DNA from: Deltaproteobacteria bacterium
Lineage (GTDB): Bacteria; Desulfobacterota; Desulfobulbia; Desulfobulbales; BM004
Assembly (NCBI GenBank): GCA_019312985.1
Contig: JAFDCC010000150.1
Coordinates: 1-8,573 of the forward strand
DNA length: 8,573 bases
Direction of reading: 5' to 3'
The position numbers and the translations under genes are program-made. The notes under the pieces were generated by a model, which had not been told where the DNA came from, searched no databases, and saw only the letters and a list, made by a program, of their open reading frames with translations. Below, in pieces: positions 1-6,215 of this stretch; position 1 is the stretch's first letter; each line of letters starts with the position of its first letter.

Positions 1-298
1 ATTATAAGCGCGGCAGTAGACATATGAAAATGGACGGCGGCATTAAGATTATTGTAGGGCAGGCCAGAAAATCAGACCGGCCGGCCTTATGGTAAAAAAA
101 TCTCCCCTTACTATGACAACCTTTTGTTAAGAAACCGTTAAGAATATGTTATTTTTTCGCTTCCGGAGTGACAGAAAGGTTATGCTGGATTATTTACAGA
201 CAGAACCACTCGCATAACCTTGTAACCGTTGAGGCATTAACGCCTATTGTATTCAGAGAAAAAGTATTGCCGCCCAAAATTTTATTGTACTGCAGGGA
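1..298. other. Non-coding region upstream of phoR
   Basis: I find no convincing gene in the first 298 bases. One + strand frame is open from base 3 to a TAA at 93-95, but it has no ribosome binding site and no recognisable protein character. It could be the tail of an upstream gene. The region becomes AT-rich from about 90 onward and carries a phased repeat resembling a Pho box (124-156). A self-complementary CCGGCCGG lies at 78-85, but no T-tract follows it, so I do not call it a terminator. Confidence 0.6.
124..156 (+). promoter_or_regulatory. Candidate Pho box (PhoB-type direct repeats)
   Basis: Three 11-nt units follow one another: TTGTTAAGAAA, CCGTTAAGAAT and ATGTTATTTTT. The core GTTA recurs at 126, 137 and 148, exactly one helical turn apart, and the longer core GTTAAGA is identical in the first two units. 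PhoB boxes are built as 11-nt direct repeats of a TGTCA-like core followed by an AT-rich segment, so the architecture fits although the core here is GTTA. Placement upstream of phoR suggests autoregulation of the kinase gene. I could not place a convincing -10 at the usual distance; TATGTT (145-150) and TATGCT (181-186) are weak options. Confidence 0.5.
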
Positions 299-304
299 AT
301 GAAA

Positions 305-2083
305 ATGCGCGAGACAAAACTCATCTGGCAGTTGTTCCTCATCAGTGTTCTCATCCTGATGGGGGCCATGCTGGCGGTGGCCTGGTATGGCACCCATTCC
401 CTAAGAAGCTTTCATATTTACCAGATGACGGCGAGCCTCATTGACCAGTCGCGGCTGGTGCAGCCCCAGCTGGGCCGGATGCTTGCAGGGGGGCGTTTTG
501 AATCCCTGAAGGATTTTTGTGTGGGGGCAGGCAGAAGGGTGCCGACGCGGCTGACGGTCATCGATATGCAGGGTAAGGTTCTGTGCGACTCAGAGCGGGA
601 CCCTGGGACCATGAAAAATCATGCCGACCGGCCGGAGATTGCCAAGTCGTACCAAGGGGAAGTGGGTGTTTCCAGGCGGTACAGCGCTACCCTGAAACAG
701 CAGATGCTTTACGTTGCAATACCATTAAGCCATGCAGGGAAAGTGCTGGGTGTGCTGCGGGCATCCGTAGCTCTTACCGCTATAAACAGTGAACTGCGCA
801 CCCTGTTTATCAAAATGGCCCTGGGTATGCTTCTGGTGACGGTTCTGGCTGGAATCGTCACCCTTTTTGTTGCCAGAAATATCACCCGTCCCCTTGAACT
901 GATGAAACTGCACGCCGGGAAGTATGCGGGCGGGGATTTTTCAAGGAAGGTTAACGTCACGGGATCAGAGGAAATTGTCGGCCTGGCGAAGGCAATGAAC
1001 AGGATGGCTACCCAGCTGGGTGAAAGGATTCGGGCCGAAGAGGCCAAGCGCAATGAACTGGAGACCGTCCTTGCCAGTATGGTTGAAGGAGTCTTGGCCG
1101 TTGATCTGAATGAGAAGATTTTATACATGAATAAAGCAGCCATGACGCAACTGGGAACTGAGGCGAGGAGGACCGGGGTAAGTAGCCTCCTCGAAGTTGT
1201 CAGGAATATTGACCTGCTCCGCTTTATTCAGCTGGCGACCCGGCAGGATGGGCCGGTCGAAAAAACGATTTTCCTTAACAAAAACCGGAGCGACGAAAAG
1301 ATACTGAAGGTCCACGGGGCCCAGCTTTCAGATGCTGCAGGGAAAAGGCTCGGTGCCCTGGTCGTCATAAACGATGTCACGCGCCTGCTGCACCTCGAAA
1401 ATCTGCGGCGGGATTTTGTCGCCAATGTGTCCCATGAACTCAAGACCCCTATAACCTCTATCAAGGGCTATGTTGAAACGCTGCTTGATGAAACAGAAGA
1501 GCACCCGCAACATGTTAAGGATTTTTTGCAAATAATTAGCAGGCAGGCGAACAGGCTGCAAGCCATTGTCGAGGATCTCCTTGCCTTGGCGCAGATTGAA
1601 CAGCAAAGTGAGCAGGAAGAGATCGTCTTAGAGAAAAAAGAAATAAAAAATATCCTCCATAGTGCCATCGAGTCATGCGCTGTGCGGGCTGCCGCTGCAA
1701 ATGTCGAGATGAGCCTCAAGTCGGCTGAGGGCCTCTATGCCCTGATCAACGGCCCCCTCCTTGAACAGGCCGTGATAAACCTGCTGGATAATGCCATAAA
1801 ATACAGTGCACCCGGCTCCACCGTAGACATTTCTGCGGCAGGCAGCAAAAAGGAGATAGTGATAAGCGTCAGGGACACGGGTATCGGGATTGCCCGGCAG
1901 GACCTTGAAAGACTTTTTGAGCGCTTTTACGTTGTTGACAAGGGGAGGAGCAGAGCGTCGGGCGGCACGGGACTAGGGCTGGCAATTGTAAAACATATTG
2001 TTCAGGCCCATCGGGGGAATGTGACTGTCGAAAGCGAACCCGGCAAGGGCAGCGTCTTTTCCATTCGTTTTCCCAGGGTGTAA
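305..2083 (+). CDS. phoR: PhoR-type phosphate sensor histidine kinase
   Basis: Inner-membrane sensor kinase that should phosphorylate a PhoB-type response regulator under phosphate limitation. Numbering from the ATG at 299 (594 aa): TM1 about 9-31; extracytoplasmic region about 32-168 resembling a single Cache/PAS sensor (RLTVIDMQGKVLCDSE at 84-99); TM2 about 170-193; HAMP about 194-245; PAS about 250-360; HisKA with phosphoacceptor His379 in NVSHELKTP; HATPase with N box LLDNAIKYS (495-503), G1 DTGIGI (526-531), F box LFERFY (539-544) and G2 GGTGLGLAI (555-563). All catalytic motifs are intact. The Shine-Dalgarno AGGGA (294-298) abuts the ATG at 299 but sits 6 nt before the ATG at 305, so I prefer 305. 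Unlike E. coli PhoR, it has a real extracytoplasmic sensor domain. The neighbouring phoU and pit genes support PhoR over another kinase; phoB is not in the window. Confidence 0.9.
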   Translation: MRETKLIWQLFLISVLILMGAMLAVAWYGTHSLRSFHIYQMTASLIDQSRLVQPQLGRMLAGGRFESLKDFCVGAGRRVPTRLTVIDMQGKVLCDSERDPGTMKNHADRPEIAKSYQGEVGVSRRYSATLKQQMLYVAIPLSHAGKVLGVLRASVALTAINSELRTLFIKMALGMLLVTVLAGIVTLFVARNITRPLELMKLHAGKYAGGDFSRKVNVTGSEEIVGLAKAMNRMATQLGERIRAEEAKRNELETVLASMVEGVLAVDLNEKILYMNKAAMTQLGTEARRTGVSSLLEVVRNIDLLRFIQLATRQDGPVEKTIFLNKNRSDEKILKVHGAQLSDAAGKRLGALVVINDVTRLLHLENLRRDFVANVSHELKTPITSIKGYVETLLDETEEHPQHVKDFLQIISRQANRLQAIVEDLLALAQIEQQSEQEEIVLEKKEIKNILHSAIESCAVRAAAANVEMSLKSAEGLYALINGPLLEQAVINLLDNAIKYSAPGSTVDISAAGSKKEIVISVRDTGIGIARQDLERLFERFYVVDKGRSRASGGTGLGLAIVKHIVQAHRGNVTVESEPGKGSVFSIRFPRV

Positions 2084-2134
2084 GCATTTATGCGAATAAA
2101 ATTCAGATCCTTATAGTGTGTTTTTGCGCAACTT

Positions 2135-2143
2135 TGCTATAAT
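2135..2143 (+). promoter_or_regulatory. Extended -10 promoter upstream of phoU
   Basis: TGCTATAAT is a perfect extended -10 (TGn plus TATAAT) in the 164-bp gap between phoR and phoU. No good -35 lies 17-18 bases upstream, which is normal for extended -10 promoters. It would start a leader of roughly 95-100 nt before the phoU ATG, letting phoU and perhaps the genes after it be transcribed independently of phoR. I see no Pho-box-like repeat in this gap. Confidence 0.5.
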
Positions 2144-2192
2144 ACCAGTGCAACAACCAAAAACATCGGCAGTGTCAACTTTTTATTTAAAA

Positions 2193-2217
2193 CCAAGTAT
2201 GCTTTGGCAATTTTTTT
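2193..2217 (+). promoter_or_regulatory. Weak leader hairpin with T-tract before phoU
   Basis: CCAA (2193-2196) can pair with TTGG (2204-2207), with one possible G-T pair inside and a 5-nt loop. Three bases later a run of seven T follows (2211-2217). This resembles a poor intrinsic terminator lying between the candidate promoter and the phoU start, so it could be a remnant terminator of phoR or an attenuator. The stem is short and AT-rich, so it may mean nothing. Confidence 0.2.
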
Positions 2218-2247
2218 ATAGCGTGTAATTCATCCTGGAAACGTGCC

Positions 2248-2916
2248 ATGCAAAAACATCTTCAGAAAGATATCGACAGTCTGAAAAACAAGATAATCAC
2301 CATGGGCAGCGAGATTGAAGACAGGGTCTACAAGTCATCCCTTGCCCTGATTAACCGTGATGACCGCCTGGTTAACGAGGTTGTTCAGGGGGACCACCAG
2401 GTAGACAGAATGGAGGTTGATATTGAGGAGCACTGCCTCAAGATCCTGGCGCTCTATCAGCCGGTGGCTATCGACCTGCGGTTTATTATCGCCGTCCTGA
2501 AAATCAATAACGAAATGGAGCGGGTTGGTGACATTGCGGTCAACATTGCCGAGAGAGCCGCCTTTCTTTGCAAGAACAAGGATTTTGTGATTCCCTATGA
2601 CGTCAGTGCCATGGCAACAAAGGTCGAATCCATGCTGACACGCAGCATCGACGCCCTGGTCCACATGGATGTGCAGATGGCCCATAAAATCAGGGCAGAA
2701 GATGACGAGGTGGATGAGTATAACCGGGAAATGTATGGGCGGGTAAAAGACATGATGATCAAGAGGCCGGAAGATATCAACTGCATGCTGCACGCGGTTT
2801 CAGCCGGCCGCCATCTGGAGCGCATTGCAGACCATGCCTGCAACATCGCCGAAGATGTCATCTACCTGGTTGACGCCGAAATTGTCCGCCACACTCCGGA
2901 AGTCTTTACAGACTAG
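2248..2916 (+). CDS. phoU: Phosphate signalling regulator PhoU
   Basis: Cytoplasmic negative regulator of Pho signalling. PhoU proteins are all-helical, form two similar three-helix bundles, and connect the PhoR kinase with phosphate transport so that the pathway stays off when phosphate is plentiful. At 222 aa this is close to usual family length. The internal duplication is visible: each half carries the metal-binding motif E-x-x-x-D, as NNEMERVGDIAVNIAE (Glu91/Asp95) and GRHLERIADHACNIAEDV (Glu191/Asp195). The first half also holds the conserved ALYQPVAIDLRFI (68-80). The start ATG has only a weak Shine-Dalgarno (TGGA, about 10 nt upstream), but the N-terminus aligns well with family starts (HLQKDIDSLKNKI). 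PhoU usually ends a pstSCAB operon; here it follows phoR and precedes a DUF47-pit pair instead. No damage is seen. Confidence 0.93.
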   Translation: MQKHLQKDIDSLKNKIITMGSEIEDRVYKSSLALINRDDRLVNEVVQGDHQVDRMEVDIEEHCLKILALYQPVAIDLRFIIAVLKINNEMERVGDIAVNIAERAAFLCKNKDFVIPYDVSAMATKVESMLTRSIDALVHMDVQMAHKIRAEDDEVDEYNREMYGRVKDMMIKRPEDINCMLHAVSAGRHLERIADHACNIAEDVIYLVDAEIVRHTPEVFTD

Positions 2917-3026
2917 CCGGTGAAAACTTGCATTTGCACTTTTGCTGAATCTTTTTTAGTCTTGGTGGTTTCTCAAGAGCAAACCGTATAGCAAAAAGAT
3001 ACCGCTGGAAAAATGAGGAAAGATCA

Positions 3027-3698
3027 ATGAATATCATACAGGAACTGTTCGGCAGGTCACCTTTCGGCCCCCTGGTGGAGCATACCAAGAAGGTCCATGA
3101 GTGTGTCGAAGTGATCCGGCCGCTGATGGAGGCCCTGGTCAACGAGGACTACAAAGAAATCCGGATGCTGCAGGACAAAGTCTCCCGACTGGAGTATGAA
3201 GCCGACACCATAAAGCATGACGTGCGGGAACACCTGCCGCGCCGTTATTTCATGCCCGTTGAACGGGTCGATCTCGAGCGCTTTATCAGCAGCCAGGACA
3301 ATATTGCCGACAGGGCCGAGGATTTCGCCGTTATCCTGACCCTGCGCAAGACCAAACTCCACCCGGATGTCATGGACAAGTTCTTTGATTTTGTCGAGCA
3401 GATCTTCCAGGTCACAGGCACCCTGCTCACCGCAGCCGTTGAACTGAGCAACCTGGCAGAGGCCTCGTTCAGCGGCGCCGAGGCCAAGGTGGTTCTCACC
3501 CTCCTGAAGGGACTCAACGAGGAGGAGTGGAAGGCAGACCGCATGGCCCGCAGCCTCAGCAAGGATGTGTACGGGCTTGAAGCGGAACTGGATCCGATCA
3601 CCATCATCTTTTATGAAAAGATGATCCTCTCCCTGGGCGCCATCGCCAACGAGGCGGAAAATGCCGGCGACATGCTCAGGACCATGATTCTTAAATAA
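3027..3698 (+). CDS. DUF47 family PhoU-like Pit accessory protein
   Basis: A 223-aa, soluble, all-helical protein of the DUF47 (TIGR00153, YkaA-like) family, distantly related to PhoU. Members are commonly encoded directly before Pit transporters and are thought to modulate them; the biochemical role is poorly defined. Diagnostic segments are the N-terminal FGRSPFGPLVEH (8-19), RLEYEADTIKHDVREHL (54-70), and the family core MPVERVDLERFISSQDNIAD (76-95), whose D-x-x-D resembles the metal motifs of PhoU. A second such segment lies near the C-terminus (NEAENAGDMLRTMI, 208-221). A good Shine-Dalgarno (GAGGA, 3015-3019) sits 7 nt before the ATG. The stop is 26 bp before the pit start, so the two almost certainly form one transcript. 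The 110-bp gap after phoU contains no clear terminator, so co-transcription from phoU is possible. Confidence 0.9.
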   Translation: MNIIQELFGRSPFGPLVEHTKKVHECVEVIRPLMEALVNEDYKEIRMLQDKVSRLEYEADTIKHDVREHLPRRYFMPVERVDLERFISSQDNIADRAEDFAVILTLRKTKLHPDVMDKFFDFVEQIFQVTGTLLTAAVELSNLAEASFSGAEAKVVLTLLKGLNEEEWKADRMARSLSKDVYGLEAELDPITIIFYEKMILSLGAIANEAENAGDMLRTMILK

Positions 3699-3724
3699 TC
3701 TGCCAGCCCCGCACCGCTGATTTC

Positions 3725-5044
3725 ATGGATATTATACTGCTTGCCATTATGGCCCTCCTCGGGTTCTACATGGCCTGGAACATAGGTGCCAACGATGTCG
3801 CCAATTCCATGGCCGATGCCGTGGGCTCGGGGGCCCTCTCAGTAAAAAAAGCGGTGATCGCCGCGGGGATCTGCGAGTTTGCCGGGGCGGTTCTGGTCGG
3901 CTCCCATGTGACCGACACGATCCGCAAGGGCATCGTGGACCCGGCGGCCCTGGCCTCCATGCAGGGCATGATGGAGGGCGAAGCGGCGGCGCTCCTGGTT
4001 ATCGGTATGTCCGCCGCCCTTCTTTCCGCCGCCATCTGGCTCAACTTCGCCACCTGGACGGGGATGCCGGTATCGACCACCCATTCCATCGTCGGCGCCG
4101 TTGCCGGCTTCGGGATTGTCGCGGCCGGTTTCAGTTCCGTCAACTGGGGCAAGATGGGGCAGATTGTGGCCAGCTGGTTTATTTCACCCTTTGCCGGCGG
4201 CCTCATGGCCTTTATTATTTTCAAGGTTATCAGCAAAATGATCCTGGGGCGGGAAACGCCGACAAAAGCCGCAATCCGGGTGACGCCGTATATTGTCTTT
4301 TTCCTGGCCATGGTGGTAACCCTTGCCACGATATACAAGGGATTCAAGCATGTCCTGAAGGGTGTCGACTGGCTGACCGACACGCATACGCTGCTCATTG
4401 CCGTGATGATCAGTATCGTGTCCACCATTATCTCGCGGGTCCATGTGAAGAGGAAACTCGGCGGCAAGGAGTCGCTGCCGCTGCCCCAGCAGCTTGAGGA
4501 GGTGGAAAGGGTCTACGTGCCCCTGGTGATCATCAGCTCCTGCGCCGTGGCCTTTGCCCACGGCGCCAATGACGTGGCAAACTCGGTCGGGCCGCTTGCC
4601 GCCGTGGCAAATATTTTAAAGACCGGCACCGTTGAAATGAAGGTGCCGGTGCCTCTCTGGATCCTGGTGCTCGGCGGCGCCGGCATCGTGTTTGGCCTTT
4701 CCACCTATGGCTACAGGGTCATGGCCACGGTCGGCACGAAGATAACGGAGATAACCCCGACAAGGGGGGTTGCCGCCGATATCGCCGCCACGGCCACGGT
4801 TCTCATCTGCACCCGCATGAAGCTGCCGGTCTCAACGACACACACCCTGGTGGGCGCCATCATGGGGATCGGCCTCGCCCGCGGCCTGGCGGGTATCGAC
4901 AGCCGCATCGCCAAAAAGATCTTTCGTTCCTGGCTGATCACCGTCCCTGCCGCTGCCGTGGTCTGCATCGTTCTTTTCTTGCTCGGCCGAGCCTTTCTCT
5001 TCGACTTTGTCGTCAAGCTGGTGCTCGCTGCCCAATCGGCGTAA
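3725..5044 (+). CDS. pit: PiT-family inorganic phosphate transporter
   Basis: Inner-membrane secondary transporter of the PiT (PHO-4) family. Bacterial members take up phosphate, in several cases as a neutral metal-phosphate complex with proton symport, at lower affinity than the Pst ABC system. At 439 aa it shows the hallmark inverted internal duplication: GANDVANS occurs at 21-28 and again at 280-287, and PVSTTH occurs at 115-120 and again at 368-373. About ten hydrophobic segments are visible, with a charged cytoplasmic-type loop at about 238-262. The start is the first ATG after an in-frame TAA at 3692-3694, so no longer form is possible. No Shine-Dalgarno is apparent before it, which suggests translational coupling to the DUF47 gene 26 bp upstream. 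Its stop lies one base from that of the convergent nfo gene, leaving no room for a dedicated terminator. Whether it uses protons or sodium cannot be told from sequence alone. Confidence 0.93.
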   Translation: MDIILLAIMALLGFYMAWNIGANDVANSMADAVGSGALSVKKAVIAAGICEFAGAVLVGSHVTDTIRKGIVDPAALASMQGMMEGEAAALLVIGMSAALLSAAIWLNFATWTGMPVSTTHSIVGAVAGFGIVAAGFSSVNWGKMGQIVASWFISPFAGGLMAFIIFKVISKMILGRETPTKAAIRVTPYIVFFLAMVVTLATIYKGFKHVLKGVDWLTDTHTLLIAVMISIVSTIISRVHVKRKLGGKESLPLPQQLEEVERVYVPLVIISSCAVAFAHGANDVANSVGPLAAVANILKTGTVEMKVPVPLWILVLGGAGIVFGLSTYGYRVMATVGTKITEITPTRGVAADIAATATVLICTRMKLPVSTTHTLVGAIMGIGLARGLAGIDSRIAKKIFRSWLITVPAAAVVCIVLFLLGRAFLFDFVVKLVLAAQSA

Positions 5045-5045
5045 T

Positions 5046-5903
5046 TCAGTCCTTTGCCACCAAACTCCGCAGCATTTCCAGGTTGACGATATCCTCCTGC
5101 AGCGTCTTTTCCTTCGGGGTCTCAAGCACCATGGGGTGGCGGGCGAAACGGGGGTCGTTGACGAGGAGCCTGAAGCCTTCGACGCCGATCGTGCCCCTGC
5201 CGATATGCTCGTGGCGGTCAACCCTCGAACCCCGCTCCTTTTTTGAATCGTTGAGATGGAAGAACAACAGGCGCGCCAGGCCGATGACCGCATCAAAGCG
5301 GTCAAAGGTTCTGCGGTATCCTTTTTCAGTGCTGATATCGTAGCCTGCCGCAAAGGCGTGGCAGGTGTCAAAGCAGACCCCCAGGCGGTTGCTGTAGCGG
5401 GAATGGCTCATGACGTGCGCCAGTTCCTCAAAACGGGAGCCAAGGCCGGTTCCCTGCCCTGCAGTGGTCTCCAGGAGGACCGTGACGGACCCTGCATCCG
5501 TGGCCCGGCTGAAGGCCCGGTCGAGGTTTGCCGTAAGATGTGTCAACCCTTTTTCCACTCCTTCACCAACGTGGGAACCGGGGTGCATGATCAGGTAGGG
5601 GATATCAAGGGATTCGGTCCGGGTGATCTCCTCGGCAAAGGCGACGACCGCCCGTTTTGCCTTCGCGGGGTCCGGGTTGGCCAGGTTGATGAGGTAGGAG
5701 TCATGCACCGCAACAGGGCCGCGGCCCCATTTGCGGCGGGCTTCTGCAAACCGGGCAATCTCGGCCGGGGTCAGCGGCGGTGCATGCCACTGACGCTGGT
5801 TTTTTGAGAAAACCTGCAGCGATTCCCCCCCGATAAAAGCGATCCTCTCAAAGGCTCGGTGTAAACCTCCTTCAATGGACATGTGGGCGCCGAACAGGGG
5901 CAT
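5046..5903 (-). CDS. nfo: Endonuclease IV (AP endonuclease)
   Basis: Base-excision-repair enzyme that cleaves the DNA backbone 5' of abasic sites and clears blocked 3' ends, using a trinuclear zinc centre in a TIM-barrel fold. The 285-aa length matches the family. All nine zinc ligands known from the E. coli enzyme are present at equivalent places: His67, His107 (MHPGSH), Glu145 (LLETTAGQG), Asp179 and His182 (VCFDTCHAFAAGYD), His216 (FFHLNDSK), Asp229 and His231 (RVDRHEHIGRG), and Glu261 (MVLETP). The N-terminal FGAHMSIEGGL is also typical. A Shine-Dalgarno AGAGAGG (complement of 5911-5917) lies 7 nt before the ATG. The gene is convergent with pit and divergent from the OmpA-family gene. A two-tier inverted repeat 31 bp upstream of the start may be part of its promoter or operator. 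It has no functional link to phosphate uptake that I can see. Confidence 0.95.
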   Translation of the reverse strand: MPLFGAHMSIEGGLHRAFERIAFIGGESLQVFSKNQRQWHAPPLTPAEIARFAEARRKWGRGPVAVHDSYLINLANPDPAKAKRAVVAFAEEITRTESLDIPYLIMHPGSHVGEGVEKGLTHLTANLDRAFSRATDAGSVTVLLETTAGQGTGLGSRFEELAHVMSHSRYSNRLGVCFDTCHAFAAGYDISTEKGYRRTFDRFDAVIGLARLLFFHLNDSKKERGSRVDRHEHIGRGTIGVEGFRLLVNDPRFARHPMVLETPKEKTLQEDIVNLEMLRSLVAKD

Positions 5904-5933
5904 CTACAAACCTCTCTCTTTTCCGTTGCCTGA

Positions 5934-5974
5934 TTTCCCTGTTATCCCGTATGGTTATACGGAATTCAGGGAAA
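5934..5974 (-). promoter_or_regulatory. Nested inverted repeat upstream of nfo (operator or leader hairpin)
   Basis: The outer arms TTTCCCTG (5934-5941) and CAGGGAAA (5967-5974) are perfectly complementary. Inside them lies a second perfect palindrome, CCGTAT-GGTT-ATACGG (5947-5962), separated by unpaired segments of 5 and 4 bases. On the - strand the inner palindrome contains TATAAC (complement of 5954-5959), a 5/6 match to a -10 box, which would give a leader of about 40-45 nt for nfo. It may thus be an operator over the nfo promoter, or an RNA hairpin if transcription starts further upstream. No T-tract follows on either strand, so it is not an intrinsic terminator. Confidence 0.4.
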
Positions 5975-6114
5975 AAGGGCAGGGCTGAATTTTTCTGGCT
6001 TGGTGCTTGCATATGAACTGATGTGTCGATTTTTTGCAAGGATGCAATGAACGGCAGGGATAAAGCAGGAAGAACGAAAACCTTCTGGCAGGTGGAAGAC
6101 GCCCGCAAACTATC

Positions 6115-6144
6115 TTGTTGACCGTAAAACCAAAAAACTATAGT
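6115..6144 (+). promoter_or_regulatory. Candidate promoter for the OmpA-family gene
   Basis: TATAGT (6139-6144) is a good -10 match. Upstream, TTGTTG (6115-6120) gives an 18-nt spacer, and the overlapping TTGACC (6118-6123) is a better -35 hexamer but leaves only 15 nt. Either way a start near 6151 would give a leader of about 65 nt before the ATG at 6216. Confidence 0.4.
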
Positions 6145-6215
6145 CTGTTTACGTTGTTGGCACACTCACTAAACAAGTCAATCGCCAGGCGGTATCAAAC
6201 AGGAGGATAACCCTG

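Larger units (their letters stand above)
5904..6215. other. Divergent intergenic region nfo / OmpA-family gene
   Basis: A 312-bp region between two divergently transcribed genes. From left to right it holds the nfo ribosome binding site, a nested inverted repeat (5934-5974), an undistinguished stretch (about 5975-6110), a candidate promoter for the rightward gene (6115-6144), and a strong AGGAGG ribosome binding site (6201-6206). A - strand open frame covers most of it, but its translation looks random and it overlaps nfo, so I do not call a gene. Confidence 0.6.

Noticed and set aside
61..88. AGGCC...GGCCT inverted repeat with CCGGCCGG as a possible terminator
   Set aside because: Only five base pairs around a 17-nt loop, and no T-tract follows on either strand.
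3..95. Open + strand frame at the left edge ending in TAA
   Set aside because: About 30 codons, no ribosome binding site at its internal ATGs and no recognisable protein pattern; it could be the tail of an upstream gene but this cannot be supported.
709..1143. 144-aa open frame on the - strand inside phoR
   Set aside because: Shadow of the well-supported kinase gene; the composition is Ser/Arg/Ala-rich as expected from antisense reading.
2967..2985. GGTTT...AAACC hairpin between phoU and the DUF47 gene
   Set aside because: Short AT-rich stem without a T-tract; not supportable as a terminator or attenuator.
5872..6165. 97-aa open frame on the - strand across the nfo upstream region
   Set aside because: It overlaps the nfo start in another frame, covers a nested palindrome, and the translation has no domain-like character.
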